This document shows positions 23,648 through 31,467 of a stretch of 47,687 nt of DNA, piece after piece. This stretch comes from an uncultured archaeon. Lineage in GTDB: Archaea > Altiarchaeota > Altiarchaeia > IMC4 > SCGC-AAA252-I15. Position numbers and translations under genes: made by a program. Where the stretch lies: assembly GCA_902384455.1 (NCBI GenBank), contig CABMCB010000025.1, positions 1-47,687 of the forward strand, given 5' to 3'. Position 1 is the first letter of the stretch; each line of letters opens with the position of its first letter. Under the pieces are notes generated by a model, which searched no databases, was not told the origin of the DNA, and was given only the letters and a program-made list of their open reading frames with translations.

Positions 23648-25729
23648 GTGCTGGTAACCTTCAGCCACATCCGGAGCCGTTGGGAGGTCCTCAGCACCTA
23701 TGAGGAGCGCCACACGGTCAACCCACTGGTCAAACAGGTCGGGTTTGCCTTCGATGGTATGGCAAAGTGCTGGCACTCAGCTGGCTACCGTGACCCGAAG
23801 CCTATGGCTGAACAGGCCAAAATCGCTTCTCGCCTGTGGGACTATTGTGACCCGGTCGCCAAAGAGGCCCTCAAGTCTTACCCCACAGAAACCAAGTCCG
23901 GCCAGAGCTATGAAAATGAACAAGTCAAGGTTGCCAAGCAAAACAAGGTTTCCTTAGAGGCCAGCCGGGCCACTGATGCCGACGTTGAAATTCCGGTTCC
24001 CAATCGCCTCGGGCGCAACGGCAAACCCCTAGCATACCTCCCCTACCAGAAGGCCGGCATTGCCTACGCAATGAACCGCCCGCACTGCCTGATTGGCGAC
24101 GAGATGGGCTTGGGCAAGACTATCCAGGGCATCGGCATTTCAAACTGCGATTCAAAGGTTCGCAAGGTTCTGGTGGTTGCTCCGGCCACCCCGAAGATTA
24201 ACTGGCGCAACGAGTGGTGCCTGTGGGACGTTAAGAACCTCTCGGTCGGTATTGCGGATGCCAAGACTGGTATCCCGGACACTGACGTCGTGGTCATCAA
24301 TTTCGACATCGTGATGAAGTTCCACAAAGAGCTCACGTCGGTAACCTGGGATTTGATGATTGTGGACGAGTGCCACAAAGTAAAGAATCCCGATGCCCTG
24401 CGTACCAAGCACATCTTGGGGCACCCGGCCAGCAAGAAAAAGGACAAGAAGACCGGGCAGATGGTTGCCGTGCCGCCAATCCCGGCCATCAATGCTCGCC
24501 GCCGTGTGTTCCTCACTGGCACACCGATTTTGAATCGCCCTGTGGAGTTGTGGACCCTCATTCATAACCTAGACCCTGAAGGGTTGGGCAAGAACTTCTT
24601 CAAATATGCCCTGCGGTATTGTGGTGCCACCCGGACAAAGTATGGGTGGGATTTTTCCGGCAACTCCAACCTGGACGAACTTCAAGATTATCTGCGCAGC
24701 AAGTTTATGGTGCGTCGCCTCAAGGCCGACGTGTTGAAAGACCTGCCGCCAAAGACCCGGCAGGTTATCCTAATCGAGCCTAGCCCGCGTGGCCGTGCCC
24801 TTATCGAGAAGGAAAAGGTAGCCTACGAGAAGCTATCCCTGGAAAAGAAACAGGGGTTGCAGCTTGGCGAAATTAGCGCACTACGTAAGGCTGTCGCCGT
24901 GGAAAAGGTTCCCTTCGTCATTGACCACCTGCGCGACCTGCTGGAAACCAAAGATAAGGTCATCGTGTTCGCTCACCATCACGAGGTTGTTGATGCCCTC
25001 ATGGCGGAGTTCGGCAACGAAGCTGTGAAAGTTGATGGCCGAATCACCAAGCCGGAAGTTCGGCAGGCAGCCGTGGACCGCTTCCAAACCGACCCCACCT
25101 GCAAGATTTTTGTCGGCAGCATTATGGCGGCTGGTGTGGCAATCACACTTACCGCGGCCGACACCGTGGTCTTTGCCGAGCTCGACTGGGTGCCCGGTAA
25201 CGTCTCCCAGGCTGAGGACCGTGCCCACCGCATCGGTCAGCTCAACGCAGTCCTAGTGCAACACATCATTTTTGAGGACAGCCTTGATGCGAACATGATT
25301 ACCGCCATTATCGAGAAGCAGGAAGTGATTGACAAGGCACTCGACACCAAACACGAGGCCAAGCCGGCACCCGTGGTTGCCAAGCCGGAAGTTGGGGTAA
25401 AGGAACCACCGAAACCAAAGGTTACCGCCTCCGGCGCAACTGAGGTTCAAATCCGCAGCAAGGAGGGGCTGGTCACCGTCGCCCTTACTCTGGCAAACAT
25501 CGAAGCCATCCACAAGGGCTTGCGGCAGCTTCGTGCCCACTGTGACGGTGCAATTACCCTGGACGGGCAAGGATTCAGCGGTGCGGACAAAGATTTCGGT
25601 TGGTCGTTGGCGGACAGCCAGAAACTGAGTCTCAAACAAGCCGCCTACGGCCAGAGATTCATTCGCAAGTACCAAGGACAGCTGCCAGAGGAACTGGTGG
25701 TTGCCGCAGGTGTGGAACCGAAGCAATAA
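23648..25729 (+). CDS. SNF2-family helicase/translocase
   Basis: 693 residues from GTG 23648 (GGAG upstream). LPYQKAGIAYAM, Walker A GDEMGLGKT (about 150-158), VVAPATPKINW, VDECHKV (DECH, about 238-244), FLTGTPILN, then the C-terminal lobe VIVFAHHHEVVDAL, DGRITKPE, SIMAAGVAITLTAADTVVF and QAEDRAHRIGQ (motif VI). SNF2 proteins of this type (HepA/SMARCAL1-like) move along double-stranded DNA and remodel forks or protein-DNA complexes. An N-terminal extension of about 120 residues and a Pro/Lys linker with a C-terminal domain (about 590-693) flank the motor. Confidence 0.93.
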   Translation: MLVTFSHIRSRWEVLSTYEERHTVNPLVKQVGFAFDGMAKCWHSAGYRDPKPMAEQAKIASRLWDYCDPVAKEALKSYPTETKSGQSYENEQVKVAKQNKVSLEASRATDADVEIPVPNRLGRNGKPLAYLPYQKAGIAYAMNRPHCLIGDEMGLGKTIQGIGISNCDSKVRKVLVVAPATPKINWRNEWCLWDVKNLSVGIADAKTGIPDTDVVVINFDIVMKFHKELTSVTWDLMIVDECHKVKNPDALRTKHILGHPASKKKDKKTGQMVAVPPIPAINARRRVFLTGTPILNRPVELWTLIHNLDPEGLGKNFFKYALRYCGATRTKYGWDFSGNSNLDELQDYLRSKFMVRRLKADVLKDLPPKTRQVILIEPSPRGRALIEKEKVAYEKLSLEKKQGLQLGEISALRKAVAVEKVPFVIDHLRDLLETKDKVIVFAHHHEVVDALMAEFGNEAVKVDGRITKPEVRQAAVDRFQTDPTCKIFVGSIMAAGVAITLTAADTVVFAELDWVPGNVSQAEDRAHRIGQLNAVLVQHIIFEDSLDANMITAIIEKQEVIDKALDTKHEAKPAPVVAKPEVGVKEPPKPKVTASGATEVQIRSKEGLVTVALTLANIEAIHKGLRQLRAHCDGAITLDGQGFSGADKDFGWSLADSQKLSLKQAAYGQRFIRKYQGQLPEELVVAAGVEPKQ

Positions 25730-25743
25730 AGTACTTTAGTACT
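25730..25743. repeat. Tandem AGTACT box
   Basis: AGTACTTTAGTACT, two copies of AGTACT, placed right after the SNF2 stop and 1 nt before a candidate -35. It resembles half of the GTACTAGTAC sites elsewhere. Confidence 0.4.
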
Positions 25744-25744
25744 A

Positions 25745-25774
25745 TGGACACAAAGATAGCGCTCAGGGTAAGAT
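25745..25774 (+). promoter_or_regulatory. Candidate sigma70 promoter
   Basis: TGGACA (25745-25750), 18-bp spacer, TAAGAT (25769-25774). The next ATG (25792) has TAGGAGG. It would drive the ligase group. Confidence 0.5.
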
Positions 25775-25791
25775 GATTTAGGAGGCAGAAA

Positions 25792-26004
25792 ATGGTTTCA
25801 GTACTGCGACTTACACAACTAGCCGTGGAATCAGTGGCGGGTACCAGCGAAGCAAAACTGAGCCAAACACAGCGGGCGATGGTTGATGTGCTTGTTGAAT
25901 TTGGCAAGAGGATTCTGGCCGAACAGCCAGTGGGGCCACACCTCTCGACAATGGATGAGGAAATTGCGCTTGCGAAACGGCTTTGTAACGGGCTGGTGCG
26001 CTAA
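25792..26004 (+). CDS. Hypothetical small helical protein
   Basis: 70 residues, TAGGAGG 7 nt before the ATG. Mostly alpha-helical (KLSQTQRAMVDVLVEFGKRI; EEIALAKRLCNGLVR). No recognised family. First gene after a candidate promoter, upstream of DNA ligase. Confidence 0.68.
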   Translation: MVSVLRLTQLAVESVAGTSEAKLSQTQRAMVDVLVEFGKRILAEQPVGPHLSTMDEEIALAKRLCNGLVR

Positions 26005-26019
26005 GATGAGGGGTGTATA

Positions 26020-26934
26020 GTGGCGACGTTCAAAGAACCGATGTTGGCCGGCAAGGTCAAGGATATGGATATCAACAAGATTACGTACCCTTGCTATGCC
26101 TCCGCCAAGTTGGATGGTGTTCGGGCCATCGTGCTCAACGGTATCTTAGTCAGCCGCAACCTCAAGCCAATCCCGAACGCATGGGTGCAGAAACAGTTTG
26201 CCGGGCTCCCGGAAGGTACCGACGGCGAATTGATTTTTGGAGAAGCAACAATCGGCACTGCCTACCGCGACACCATGTCCGCGGTGATGAGCGAGGATGG
26301 GGAGCCAAAACAAGTTTGTTTCCACATCTTCGACAACGCATTCTTCTCCGGCGGGTTTGCAGCAAGGTTCAAACGGCTGGAACAGTTGAACGATTACATC
26401 CGCGGGGTGCTGGTCGTGCCCCACACCATTATTAGCGACGTAAGCGAAATGGAAACTGTCGAACGTGCCGCTCTGGAAGCCGGGTACGAAGGAATTATGG
26501 TCCGTAGCCTGCAAGGGCCATACAAGCAGGGCCGCAGCACAACGAACGAGGGCTACCTGCTGAAACTCAAGCGCTTTGAAGATGCCGAGGCCGTGGTGCT
26601 GGATACGTTTGAATGGGAGTCCAATACCAACACCGCCACAACGTCCGCCACCGGCCACACGGAACGCAGTTCACACAAGGCGGGCATGGTTGGCGCTGGT
26701 GTGTTGGGTGGATTGGATGTCCGCGGGCTCAACGGTACGTATGAAGGTGTAGAGTTTAGTATCGGTTCCGGATTCCAGGGTGCCGACAGCAAGACCGGCG
26801 AACGCGGCAAGCTCTGGGCCGTCCGCAAGTCCTTGGTTGGCAGGATTGTCCGCTATAAGTACTTCCCTACGGGGTCAAAGGAACGTCCTCGCTTCCCAAT
26901 CTTCTTGGGGTGGAGGGACCCCATCGACTTATGA
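26020..26934 (+). CDS. ATP-dependent DNA ligase
   Basis: 304 residues from a GTG preceded by GAGGGG. Motif I YASAKLDGVRA places the adenylated lysine at Lys30; GTDGELIFG (motif III), YEGIMVRS (motif IV), LLKLKRFEDAEAVV (motif V) and the OB-domain end (GKLWAVRKSLVGRIVRYKYF) follow. This is a compact T7-type ligase that seals nicks in replicating phage DNA. The homing-type HNH gene begins 4 nt before its stop. Confidence 0.94.
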   Translation: MATFKEPMLAGKVKDMDINKITYPCYASAKLDGVRAIVLNGILVSRNLKPIPNAWVQKQFAGLPEGTDGELIFGEATIGTAYRDTMSAVMSEDGEPKQVCFHIFDNAFFSGGFAARFKRLEQLNDYIRGVLVVPHTIISDVSEMETVERAALEAGYEGIMVRSLQGPYKQGRSTTNEGYLLKLKRFEDAEAVVLDTFEWESNTNTATTSATGHTERSSHKAGMVGAGVLGGLDVRGLNGTYEGVEFSIGSGFQGADSKTGERGKLWAVRKSLVGRIVRYKYFPTGSKERPRFPIFLGWRDPIDL

Positions 26935-27392
26935 TGAAAGACCTCACTGGAAAAAGATTTGGGAGGCTCATTGCCTTAGCGCCACACTCGCAAACGGATA
27001 AGCGGTGGAATTGGCTGTGTCTTTGTGATTGTGGTAATCACAAGGTCGTTGCTTCTGCTTATTTGGTGCGTTCTGGCGCTAGGAGTTGCGGATGTTTACT
27101 CCGTGACCATGTTAAAGCAGGTCAAACACACCCGGCAACGACGCACGGGATGTCTAAATCTCCTGAATGCAAAGCGTTTCGGAATGCTAAAAACCGCTGT
27201 CAAACTCCTCACTATAAAGTGCGAGGAATCCAGTTCCTATTCGCCAGCTTCGAGCAGTGGTTCGCTGAATTAGGTTATCGGCCATCCCCACAACATTCCG
27301 TAGACCGCAAGAATAATGCCGGGCACTACGAGCCGGGCAACGTGCGTTGGGCAACCCAAGACGAACAACATTCCAATAGGAATCTAAAATGA
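26931..27392 (+). CDS. Freestanding homing-type HNH endonuclease
   Basis: 153 residues; starts at 26931 or 26934, both in frame, overlapping the ligase stop. The N-terminal zinc-binding part (GKRFGRLIALAP, WNWLCLCDCGNH, GARSCGCL) is that of phage homing HNH proteins. The nuclease core is KNRCQTPHYKVRGI, FASFEQWFAELGYRPSPQ, HSVDRKNNAGHYEPGNVRWA and TQDEQHSNRNLK. It is a relative of the HNH parts fused to FolE (33229) and MazG (42279). It sits between ligase and a zinc protein, overlapping both by 4 nt, as if inserted at a gene junction. Confidence 0.85.
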   Translation: MMKDLTGKRFGRLIALAPHSQTDKRWNWLCLCDCGNHKVVASAYLVRSGARSCGCLLRDHVKAGQTHPATTHGMSKSPECKAFRNAKNRCQTPHYKVRGIQFLFASFEQWFAELGYRPSPQHSVDRKNNAGHYEPGNVRWATQDEQHSNRNLK

Positions 27393-27964
27393 GCGAACAC
27401 ACAGAAGTTGCTGTCCCCAAACCAGGCAAGTGCGCACGGTGCGGCCGCGCACTCAAACATGCCTATGAAGTCAACGGGGTGCCCTACGGCCCTGTGTGCG
27501 TGCGTAAACTAGGGTTTGCCATAGCCTCCGACGGGGTGGCCAGCCGCAAACGCAAAGCATACCAGGAACCGCCGATGAATGAAACGCAGCTGTCCTTCTT
27601 CGAGGCGGATGCGCCGGGTTTGGATGTTGTCTATACTGGCACTATCCTCGGCAATGATGAGGACCGCATTGTGGCCGCGCACCGTCCAGGGCAGTCAGCA
27701 AGACCCCTTCCGTTGCACCTCCAAATCGTGAACCACTCCCCGACCGGATTCTGTTGGGGTTATGGCGGCAGCGGCCCGGCGCAGCTAGCCTTCGCCATCC
27801 TGTACGATTACCTGCGGGACAAGGAACGTGCCCTGTCGCTATACCAGGATTTCAAGTTCAAAATCATCGGTGGCCTGCCGATGGATAAGAATTTTCAACT
27901 AACCGGCCAACAGGTTGAGGCCGCCATCACTGAGATAACGATTGGGAGGTTGCAGCATGAATAG
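27389..27964 (+). CDS. Zinc-finger protein with a DUF6166-like domain
   Basis: 191 residues, ATGA overlap. The N-terminus has GKCARCGRALK and YGPVCVRKLG, a Cys-x2-Cys ... Cys zinc element. The C-terminal half, NHSPTGFCWGYGGSGPAQLA then FAILYDYL, matches the small DUF6166-type domain found in many phages. Biochemical role unknown. Confidence 0.72.
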   Translation: MSEHTEVAVPKPGKCARCGRALKHAYEVNGVPYGPVCVRKLGFAIASDGVASRKRKAYQEPPMNETQLSFFEADAPGLDVVYTGTILGNDEDRIVAAHRPGQSARPLPLHLQIVNHSPTGFCWGYGGSGPAQLAFAILYDYLRDKERALSLYQDFKFKIIGGLPMDKNFQLTGQQVEAAITEITIGRLQHE

Positions 27965-28079
27965 GGCACAACGCAGAGCGGCTGAACGTATTGCGGCAGA
28001 GAAACGGGCAGAATGGGAACCCAAACCCATACGCATCCCAGAAGGTCCGCCGCAGCATGTGGCACGTTCTCAAGGGTAA
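27957..28079 (+). CDS. Small basic protein
   Basis: 40 residues, GGGAGG 6 nt before ATG 27957, overlapping the previous gene by 8 nt. MNRAQRRAAERIAAEKRAEW followed by a Pro-rich end. The AQR-x-AA start resembles 28903-29103. Too short for functional inference. Confidence 0.6.
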   Translation: MNRAQRRAAERIAAEKRAEWEPKPIRIPEGPPQHVARSQG

Positions 28080-28185
28080 GACTCTCCTAGCAGTTGCCAC
28101 CAGTCTAGGAGAGGCTATCCAACAGCGCCGGCATTTTCGTGGGCTTCCTGTTTCCAAAATCCCGTACTGCCAGGAGAACAAATGA
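28057..28185 (+). CDS. Small hypothetical protein
   Basis: 42 residues, MWHVLKGKTLLAVATSLGEA then IQQRRHFRGLPVSKIPY. Only AAGG upstream, but its stop overlaps the next ATG (ATGA), as with other coupled genes here, and no other frame fills this stretch. Confidence 0.45.
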   Translation: MWHVLKGKTLLAVATSLGEAIQQRRHFRGLPVSKIPYCQENK

Positions 28186-28646
28186 TAAACAAGGCCATCA
28201 CCCTTGCGGTGCGCGCACACGACGGGCAAGTTGACCTCGCCGGCCACTCATATATCCTTCACGTCTTGCGTGTTGGTGCCGCGGGGCAAACGGAGATTGA
28301 ACAGGCTGTGGGGTTCCTACACGATACCGTAGAGGACACCACTGTTGGCCCGGAAGAATTGGTCCGGGTGTTCGGCATCGAAGTGACACAGGCTGTTCTC
28401 TCCCTCACCCGCGGGTGGAAGAACGGGCAGTTCCTATATTACAAGAAACCGGAATATACTGTGCCAACTGAGCGGGAATCGTACCACGAGTTCATTGCTC
28501 GGTGCGGAGAGAACCAAGTTGCCCGCCATGTTAAGATTTATGACATCGCGGATAATCTTTCACGGATGGGAAACATCAAAGACCATGCAAAGCGGGAGCT
28601 GTTGGAAGCACGGTACTTCAAGGCTTTACAAATCCTAGGGAGGTGA
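28182..28646 (+). CDS. HD-domain phosphohydrolase (SpoT/MESH-like)
   Basis: 154 residues, GGAG upstream. RAHDGQVDLAGHSYILHVLR, then GFLHDTVEDT with His47-Asp48 and HVKIYDIADNLSRM with the late Asp: the metal-binding pattern of the small (p)ppGpp-hydrolase branch of HD enzymes. It could lower (p)ppGpp or cut another nucleotide to keep host metabolism active during infection. The substrate is inferred. Confidence 0.82.
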   Translation: MINKAITLAVRAHDGQVDLAGHSYILHVLRVGAAGQTEIEQAVGFLHDTVEDTTVGPEELVRVFGIEVTQAVLSLTRGWKNGQFLYYKKPEYTVPTERESYHEFIARCGENQVARHVKIYDIADNLSRMGNIKDHAKRELLEARYFKALQILGR

Positions 28647-28647
28647 C

Positions 28648-28902
28648 ATGGTAATCGGTGTTCCAAATACGAAGTGCCCGCACGGAGTCTTCCTAGCGGG
28701 CGAACCAGTGGCACGGTATTGCTCTTTCTGCAACCCTGCATCCGCCTATGGCTATGGCATAAGTGGTGGTCAGGGCGAGCCAATCCCGGTTGAACCCTTG
28801 CCGGACACAACGGAATGGGATGAAATCGAGAACGCACCTGACCCGGAGCTAACTCTTGAAGAAGAGCTGGCGCAATTAGATAAGGTGAAACTGGACGACT
28901 AA
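28648..28902 (+). CDS. Small zinc-knuckle protein (C-x-HGV motif)
   Basis: 84 residues, GGGAGG upstream. TKCPHGVFL and YCSFCNPAS give the C-x-H ... C-x2-C knuckle shared with 15700-16104 and 43975-44373; an acidic tail follows (ELTLEEELAQLDKVKLDD). Function unknown. Confidence 0.72.
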   Translation: MVIGVPNTKCPHGVFLAGEPVARYCSFCNPASAYGYGISGGQGEPIPVEPLPDTTEWDEIENAPDPELTLEEELAQLDKVKLDD

Positions 28903-29103
28903 ATGCAATTCAAATCCCAAAGCGCACAACGTACTGCGGCACGGAAACAGGGACACCGTGACCGCATAGAGCGCCGTTGGGCTGGCCACGTCCCGCCGAT
29001 TCAAATTTGGAACGAACAGGAGAGCACCGATGGCAATGGAAGTCATAACGACACCCGACCGAGACAAGCGCGACCAGATGTTCCAGGAACTTCGCAACAG
29101 TGA
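28903..29103 (+). CDS. Small basic hypothetical protein
   Basis: 66 residues starting immediately after the previous stop. QSAQRTAARKQGHRDRIERR is basic; the last 25 residues overlap the next gene in another frame and look less protein-like. It may be real only in part. Confidence 0.45.
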   Translation: MQFKSQSAQRTAARKQGHRDRIERRWAGHVPPIQIWNEQESTDGNGSHNDTRPRQARPDVPGTSQQ

Positions 29104-29239
29104 CCAAGCAAACGAACGGGAAGTGGTGAAGTTTTCGGGTGTCGAACAGCTGACCCCGATGAGCCGCGATGCCAAGACCGGGCGGATTATCCGGGCGACG
29201 TATCGAAGCACCTATTCGGTGGCCTACCCGACGTCCTAG
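29030..29239 (+). CDS. Hypothetical small protein
   Basis: 69 residues, GGAG 8 nt before the ATG. Charged helical start (TPDRDKRDQMFQELRNSDQA) and a beta-rich end (RIIRATYRSTYSVAYPTS). No recognised family. A CTAG box follows the stop. Confidence 0.65.
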   Translation: MAMEVITTPDRDKRDQMFQELRNSDQANEREVVKFSGVEQLTPMSRDAKTGRIIRATYRSTYSVAYPTS

Positions 29240-29242
29240 TAC
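29233..29242. promoter_or_regulatory. CTAG-centred operator-like box
   Basis: GTCCTAGTAC, 9 of 10 positions of GTACTAGTAC, overlapping the last codons of the previous gene. GGTAC and GTACC form a second small inverted repeat at about 29262-29275, just before the -35. Confidence 0.45.
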
Positions 29243-29276
29243 TTTGGGACTGCTCTAATTGGGTACTGCTGTACCA

Positions 29277-29305
29277 TTGCGGCTCTTATAGGCCAATGTT
29301 ACATT
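29277..29305 (+). promoter_or_regulatory. Candidate promoter before the lytic transglycosylase group
   Basis: TTGCGG (29277-29282), 17-bp spacer, TACATT (29300-29305). The context ACCATTG ... TTACATTGG repeats that of the promoter at 4866-4895. AGAAGGA precedes the ATG at 29325. Confidence 0.5.
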
Positions 29306-29324
29306 GGAAGTGTAAGAAGGACAT

Positions 29325-29531
29325 ATGAGCGCAACCAACTACAGCGGTGAACAACAATACGTCCTCCGGGTAGCCGAGCACGTGGTACAAGTGCTGCCGG
29401 CAGGACACAAAGTTCGCCTCCGGGAATTGACCTTTCATGGCTGCGAGCCGGTTTACATCTTCAACGGTCTCGGGTATGCTGTACGGCGCACTGAAGGCGG
29501 GTGGTGGGAAACCACGGGAGGTTTGAAGTGA
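29325..29531 (+). CDS. Hypothetical small protein
   Basis: 68 residues, AGAAGGA upstream. Beta-rich (QYVLRVAEHVVQVLP, KVRLRELTFHG, YAVRRTEGGWWETTGG), like a small SH3- or KTSC-type barrel, but not assigned. First gene after a candidate promoter; overlaps the next GTG. Confidence 0.65.
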   Translation: MSATNYSGEQQYVLRVAEHVVQVLPAGHKVRLRELTFHGCEPVYIFNGLGYAVRRTEGGWWETTGGLK

Positions 29532-29611
29532 GCCCGTGGTTTATCATAGGTGTTCTCAGCATGCTCACCTGGCTGATGGTGTTCAACCCTAAACATTGGA
29601 GGAAACGGTGA
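29528..29611 (+). CDS. Tiny membrane peptide
   Basis: 27 residues from GTG 29528 with GGAGG 6 nt upstream, GTGA overlap at both ends. MSPWFIIGVLSMLTWLMVFN then PKHWRKR: one hydrophobic helix and a basic tail. Located directly before the membrane-anchored transglycosylase, so it may assist membrane or cell-wall passage; inference only. Confidence 0.6.
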   Translation: MSPWFIIGVLSMLTWLMVFNPKHWRKR

Positions 29612-30180
29612 CTATTTATTTGGCGGTCGTGACGAGGTACCTGCTCCGGTTCGGAATGGGGACCGCGTTTGCCCTGCTGCTTTGGGCGTATAACCCTGGC
29701 CCGACCCCCGCGCCAATTAAGTGCGCCTCACCAACCGAAGCCAGCATCAAGGCACAGGTTGAGGCAGAACGGTATGCCAAGAGGATTGAACAAGCGACAC
29801 GAGTTGCCGCACGTCTTTACAAGCACTATGGGGTTTGCAGCCAGTATGCCGAGCTCACCGGCCGGTATGCTATCGAAACTGGCATCCCAGTCAAGGTGCT
29901 GGCTGCCCTGGTGTACGTTGAAAGCAGCTGCAACCCGAACGCAGTAAGCGAATGCCACGCAATAGGGCTCATGCAGATTAACCCGCGTGTGTGGCACTAC
30001 AGCCATGCGGAGCTGACGGACCCCGAGCGCAATATGGCGGCCGGCACCAGGATTCTCGCTGGCTACATTCACAAGCACGGGCTCGTCAGTGGGTTGCATC
30101 ATTACAACGGATTGGGCAATCCCACTAACGAGTATGCGAACAAGGTGTTGCTAGTGGCCGGTTACGCACCGGTAGTATGA
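29608..30180 (+). CDS. Membrane-anchored lytic transglycosylase (SLT type)
   Basis: 190 residues from GTG 29608 with GGAGG upstream. N-terminal membrane helix (about 12-28, FGMGTAFALLLWAY), a linker, then the SLT domain: ALVYVESSCNPNA with catalytic Glu105, GLMQINP (120-126) and GLHHYNG. It cleaves the glycan strands of peptidoglycan without water. Lacking virion genes nearby, it could be an exclusion, cell-wall remodelling or lysis helper enzyme. A GH24 endolysin is also present at 39238. Confidence 0.88.
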   Translation: MTIYLAVVTRYLLRFGMGTAFALLLWAYNPGPTPAPIKCASPTEASIKAQVEAERYAKRIEQATRVAARLYKHYGVCSQYAELTGRYAIETGIPVKVLAALVYVESSCNPNAVSECHAIGLMQINPRVWHYSHAELTDPERNMAAGTRILAGYIHKHGLVSGLHHYNGLGNPTNEYANKVLLVAGYAPVV

Positions 30181-30251
30181 TTTTCTAGGTAGCGACCGTA
30201 GCGCCGACGGAGAACGGCGGTATCCGGCAGTTGGCCGGGAGTTGGCGCAAT

Positions 30252-30545
30252 ATGATTACCCGACTGAACAAGATTCTCAGCAGCGCACGGAAACGGCTCA
30301 AGATTACCAAGACCGACGTGCTGGCGGTTCACCTAGAAGAAGCGGCAGGGTGCGACCAGTGCGTCAAACTGTTGAGCCTACGGTTCAGTTTGAGGTTCAT
30401 TGTCCATGCGGTCGATGCGCACAACATGGACCACCAAAAGGCTATCCAGATTCTCGAACGGTGCGACGTCGCAAGACGGGCGTGGCGGACAGGAGAGAAA
30501 TGTGAAGAAGACCGACTGGAAGCACATCTCCAACGAAATTACTAG
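30252..30545 (+). CDS. Hypothetical protein
   Basis: 97 residues. The frame was chosen over an overlapping frame (30242-30505) because its codon use matches its neighbours. MITRLNKILSSARKRLKITK, a Cys-x2-Cys (GCDQCVKL) and a charged helical end. The weak ribosome binding site (GGAG, 10 nt) lowers certainty. Confidence 0.5.
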   Translation: MITRLNKILSSARKRLKITKTDVLAVHLEEAAGCDQCVKLLSLRFSLRFIVHAVDAHNMDHQKAIQILERCDVARRAWRTGEKCEEDRLEAHLQRNY

Positions 30546-30780
30546 GGCGCTTGAGCAATATGCCAGGCGCTCAGTAAAGAACAAAAGAGCGGACGTGGTA
30601 GACCTTCAACGGCAACTTGCCCTTGCTAACTCCATCATCGAAACCAAGAACAAGGCCCTGAACGATATGCTAGCCGTCCCACATGGGGCGGGTGCTGGCG
30701 CACACAGCGGGAATGGTGGTGTCCCAAACCACGGTGAACCGGGTTTGAGCACGCAGGGCAAAGATTCCATCGGAGGATAA
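30502..30780 (+). CDS. Hypothetical protein with coiled-coil segment
   Basis: 92 residues from GTG 30502 with AGGAGAG upstream, overlapping the previous frame by 44 nt. A helical heptad-like stretch (VVDLQRQLALANSIIETKNK) and a Gly/His-rich disordered tail. No family recognised. Confidence 0.62.
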   Translation: MKKTDWKHISNEITRALEQYARRSVKNKRADVVDLQRQLALANSIIETKNKALNDMLAVPHGAGAGAHSGNGGVPNHGEPGLSTQGKDSIGG

Positions 30781-30782
30781 CC

Positions 30783-31379
30783 TTGAACCCAGAAAACGAA
30801 CTCACTCGAGAGACTGTTGGACAGCCTGCGGCACCGCCGCCAGTTATTGATATGAGCGGTGGTGGGCATAAACCGAGCGAAGTCGAACAGGCTTGGGATA
30901 AGATGGTGACTTCTCTTATCCGCAAGTCCAAGGGGCTGAGCGAAGGCGAATCAGTGACACTCCCGACCGGGGAGACTGGGCACTACGTCAAGTATGCGTA
31001 CGATGCCTATGGCCGGCTCTCGATGGGCAAGGGTCGCGGCCGCAAGCGGGTCCGGTTTACCGCTCACAAGGCCAATGAGGCGCGAGCTTTCGGCGCCATC
31101 TTCAACACTCTGCTGTCAGGCGCCCTGGTTGCCTCCTGGAAACGTGCTCAGGCAGAAGCTGTGGCTGCAAGCACTGAGGAGAACAAGGTAGAGCCAAAGC
31201 CAATCACTCCGGAGAAGTTCCAGGAGTTGCAGAAGTGGGTTGCCAAGAAAGCGGAGGTGATTCACAATGAGCCAAAGAAAGCAACAGCCAAAGCCACCCG
31301 CAAACGGCAGCAGCTCGCCCGCCGACAGAATTTTGGCTTGCTGCCTGGGAATCAAGCGCGGGCTTGCTTCTCCAAATAG
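30783..31379 (+). CDS. Hypothetical protein
   Basis: 198 residues from a TTG at 30783 with GGAGG 6 nt upstream. Begins MNPENELTRETVGQPAAPPP; a central alpha/beta part (GHYVKYAYDAYGRLSMGKGR, then RFTAHKANEARAF) and a basic C-terminus (TRKRQQLARRQNF). Its last 113 nt overlap the small membrane gene at 31267. Function unknown. Confidence 0.65.
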   Translation: MNPENELTRETVGQPAAPPPVIDMSGGGHKPSEVEQAWDKMVTSLIRKSKGLSEGESVTLPTGETGHYVKYAYDAYGRLSMGKGRGRKRVRFTAHKANEARAFGAIFNTLLSGALVASWKRAQAEAVAASTEENKVEPKPITPEKFQELQKWVAKKAEVIHNEPKKATAKATRKRQQLARRQNFGLLPGNQARACFSK

Positions 31380-31467
31380 CAGTTCACTCTTGGATGACCT
31401 CACGATTTATATCGTCATCCTCATCCTGGCACTAATCACCGTTGGAGGAGGGGCATGGGTGTGGTAA
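31267..31467 (+). CDS. Small membrane protein, C-terminal anchor
   Basis: 66 residues, GGAGGT 9 nt before the ATG. A Ser/Pro/Lys-rich N-terminus followed by a hydrophobic helix (IYIVILILALITVGGGAWVW) at the very end: a tail-anchored layout. It overlaps the preceding gene by 113 nt in another frame. Confidence 0.55.
   Translation: MSQRKQQPKPPANGSSSPADRILACCLGIKRGLASPNSSSLLDDLTIYIVILILALITVGGGAWVW

Noticed and set aside
30242..30505. Alternative 87-codon frame with a CPCGRC motif
   Set aside because: Codon use is unlike its neighbours and the TTG start directly abuts GGAG. The overlapping frame at 30252-30545 fits better, though the choice is not certain.
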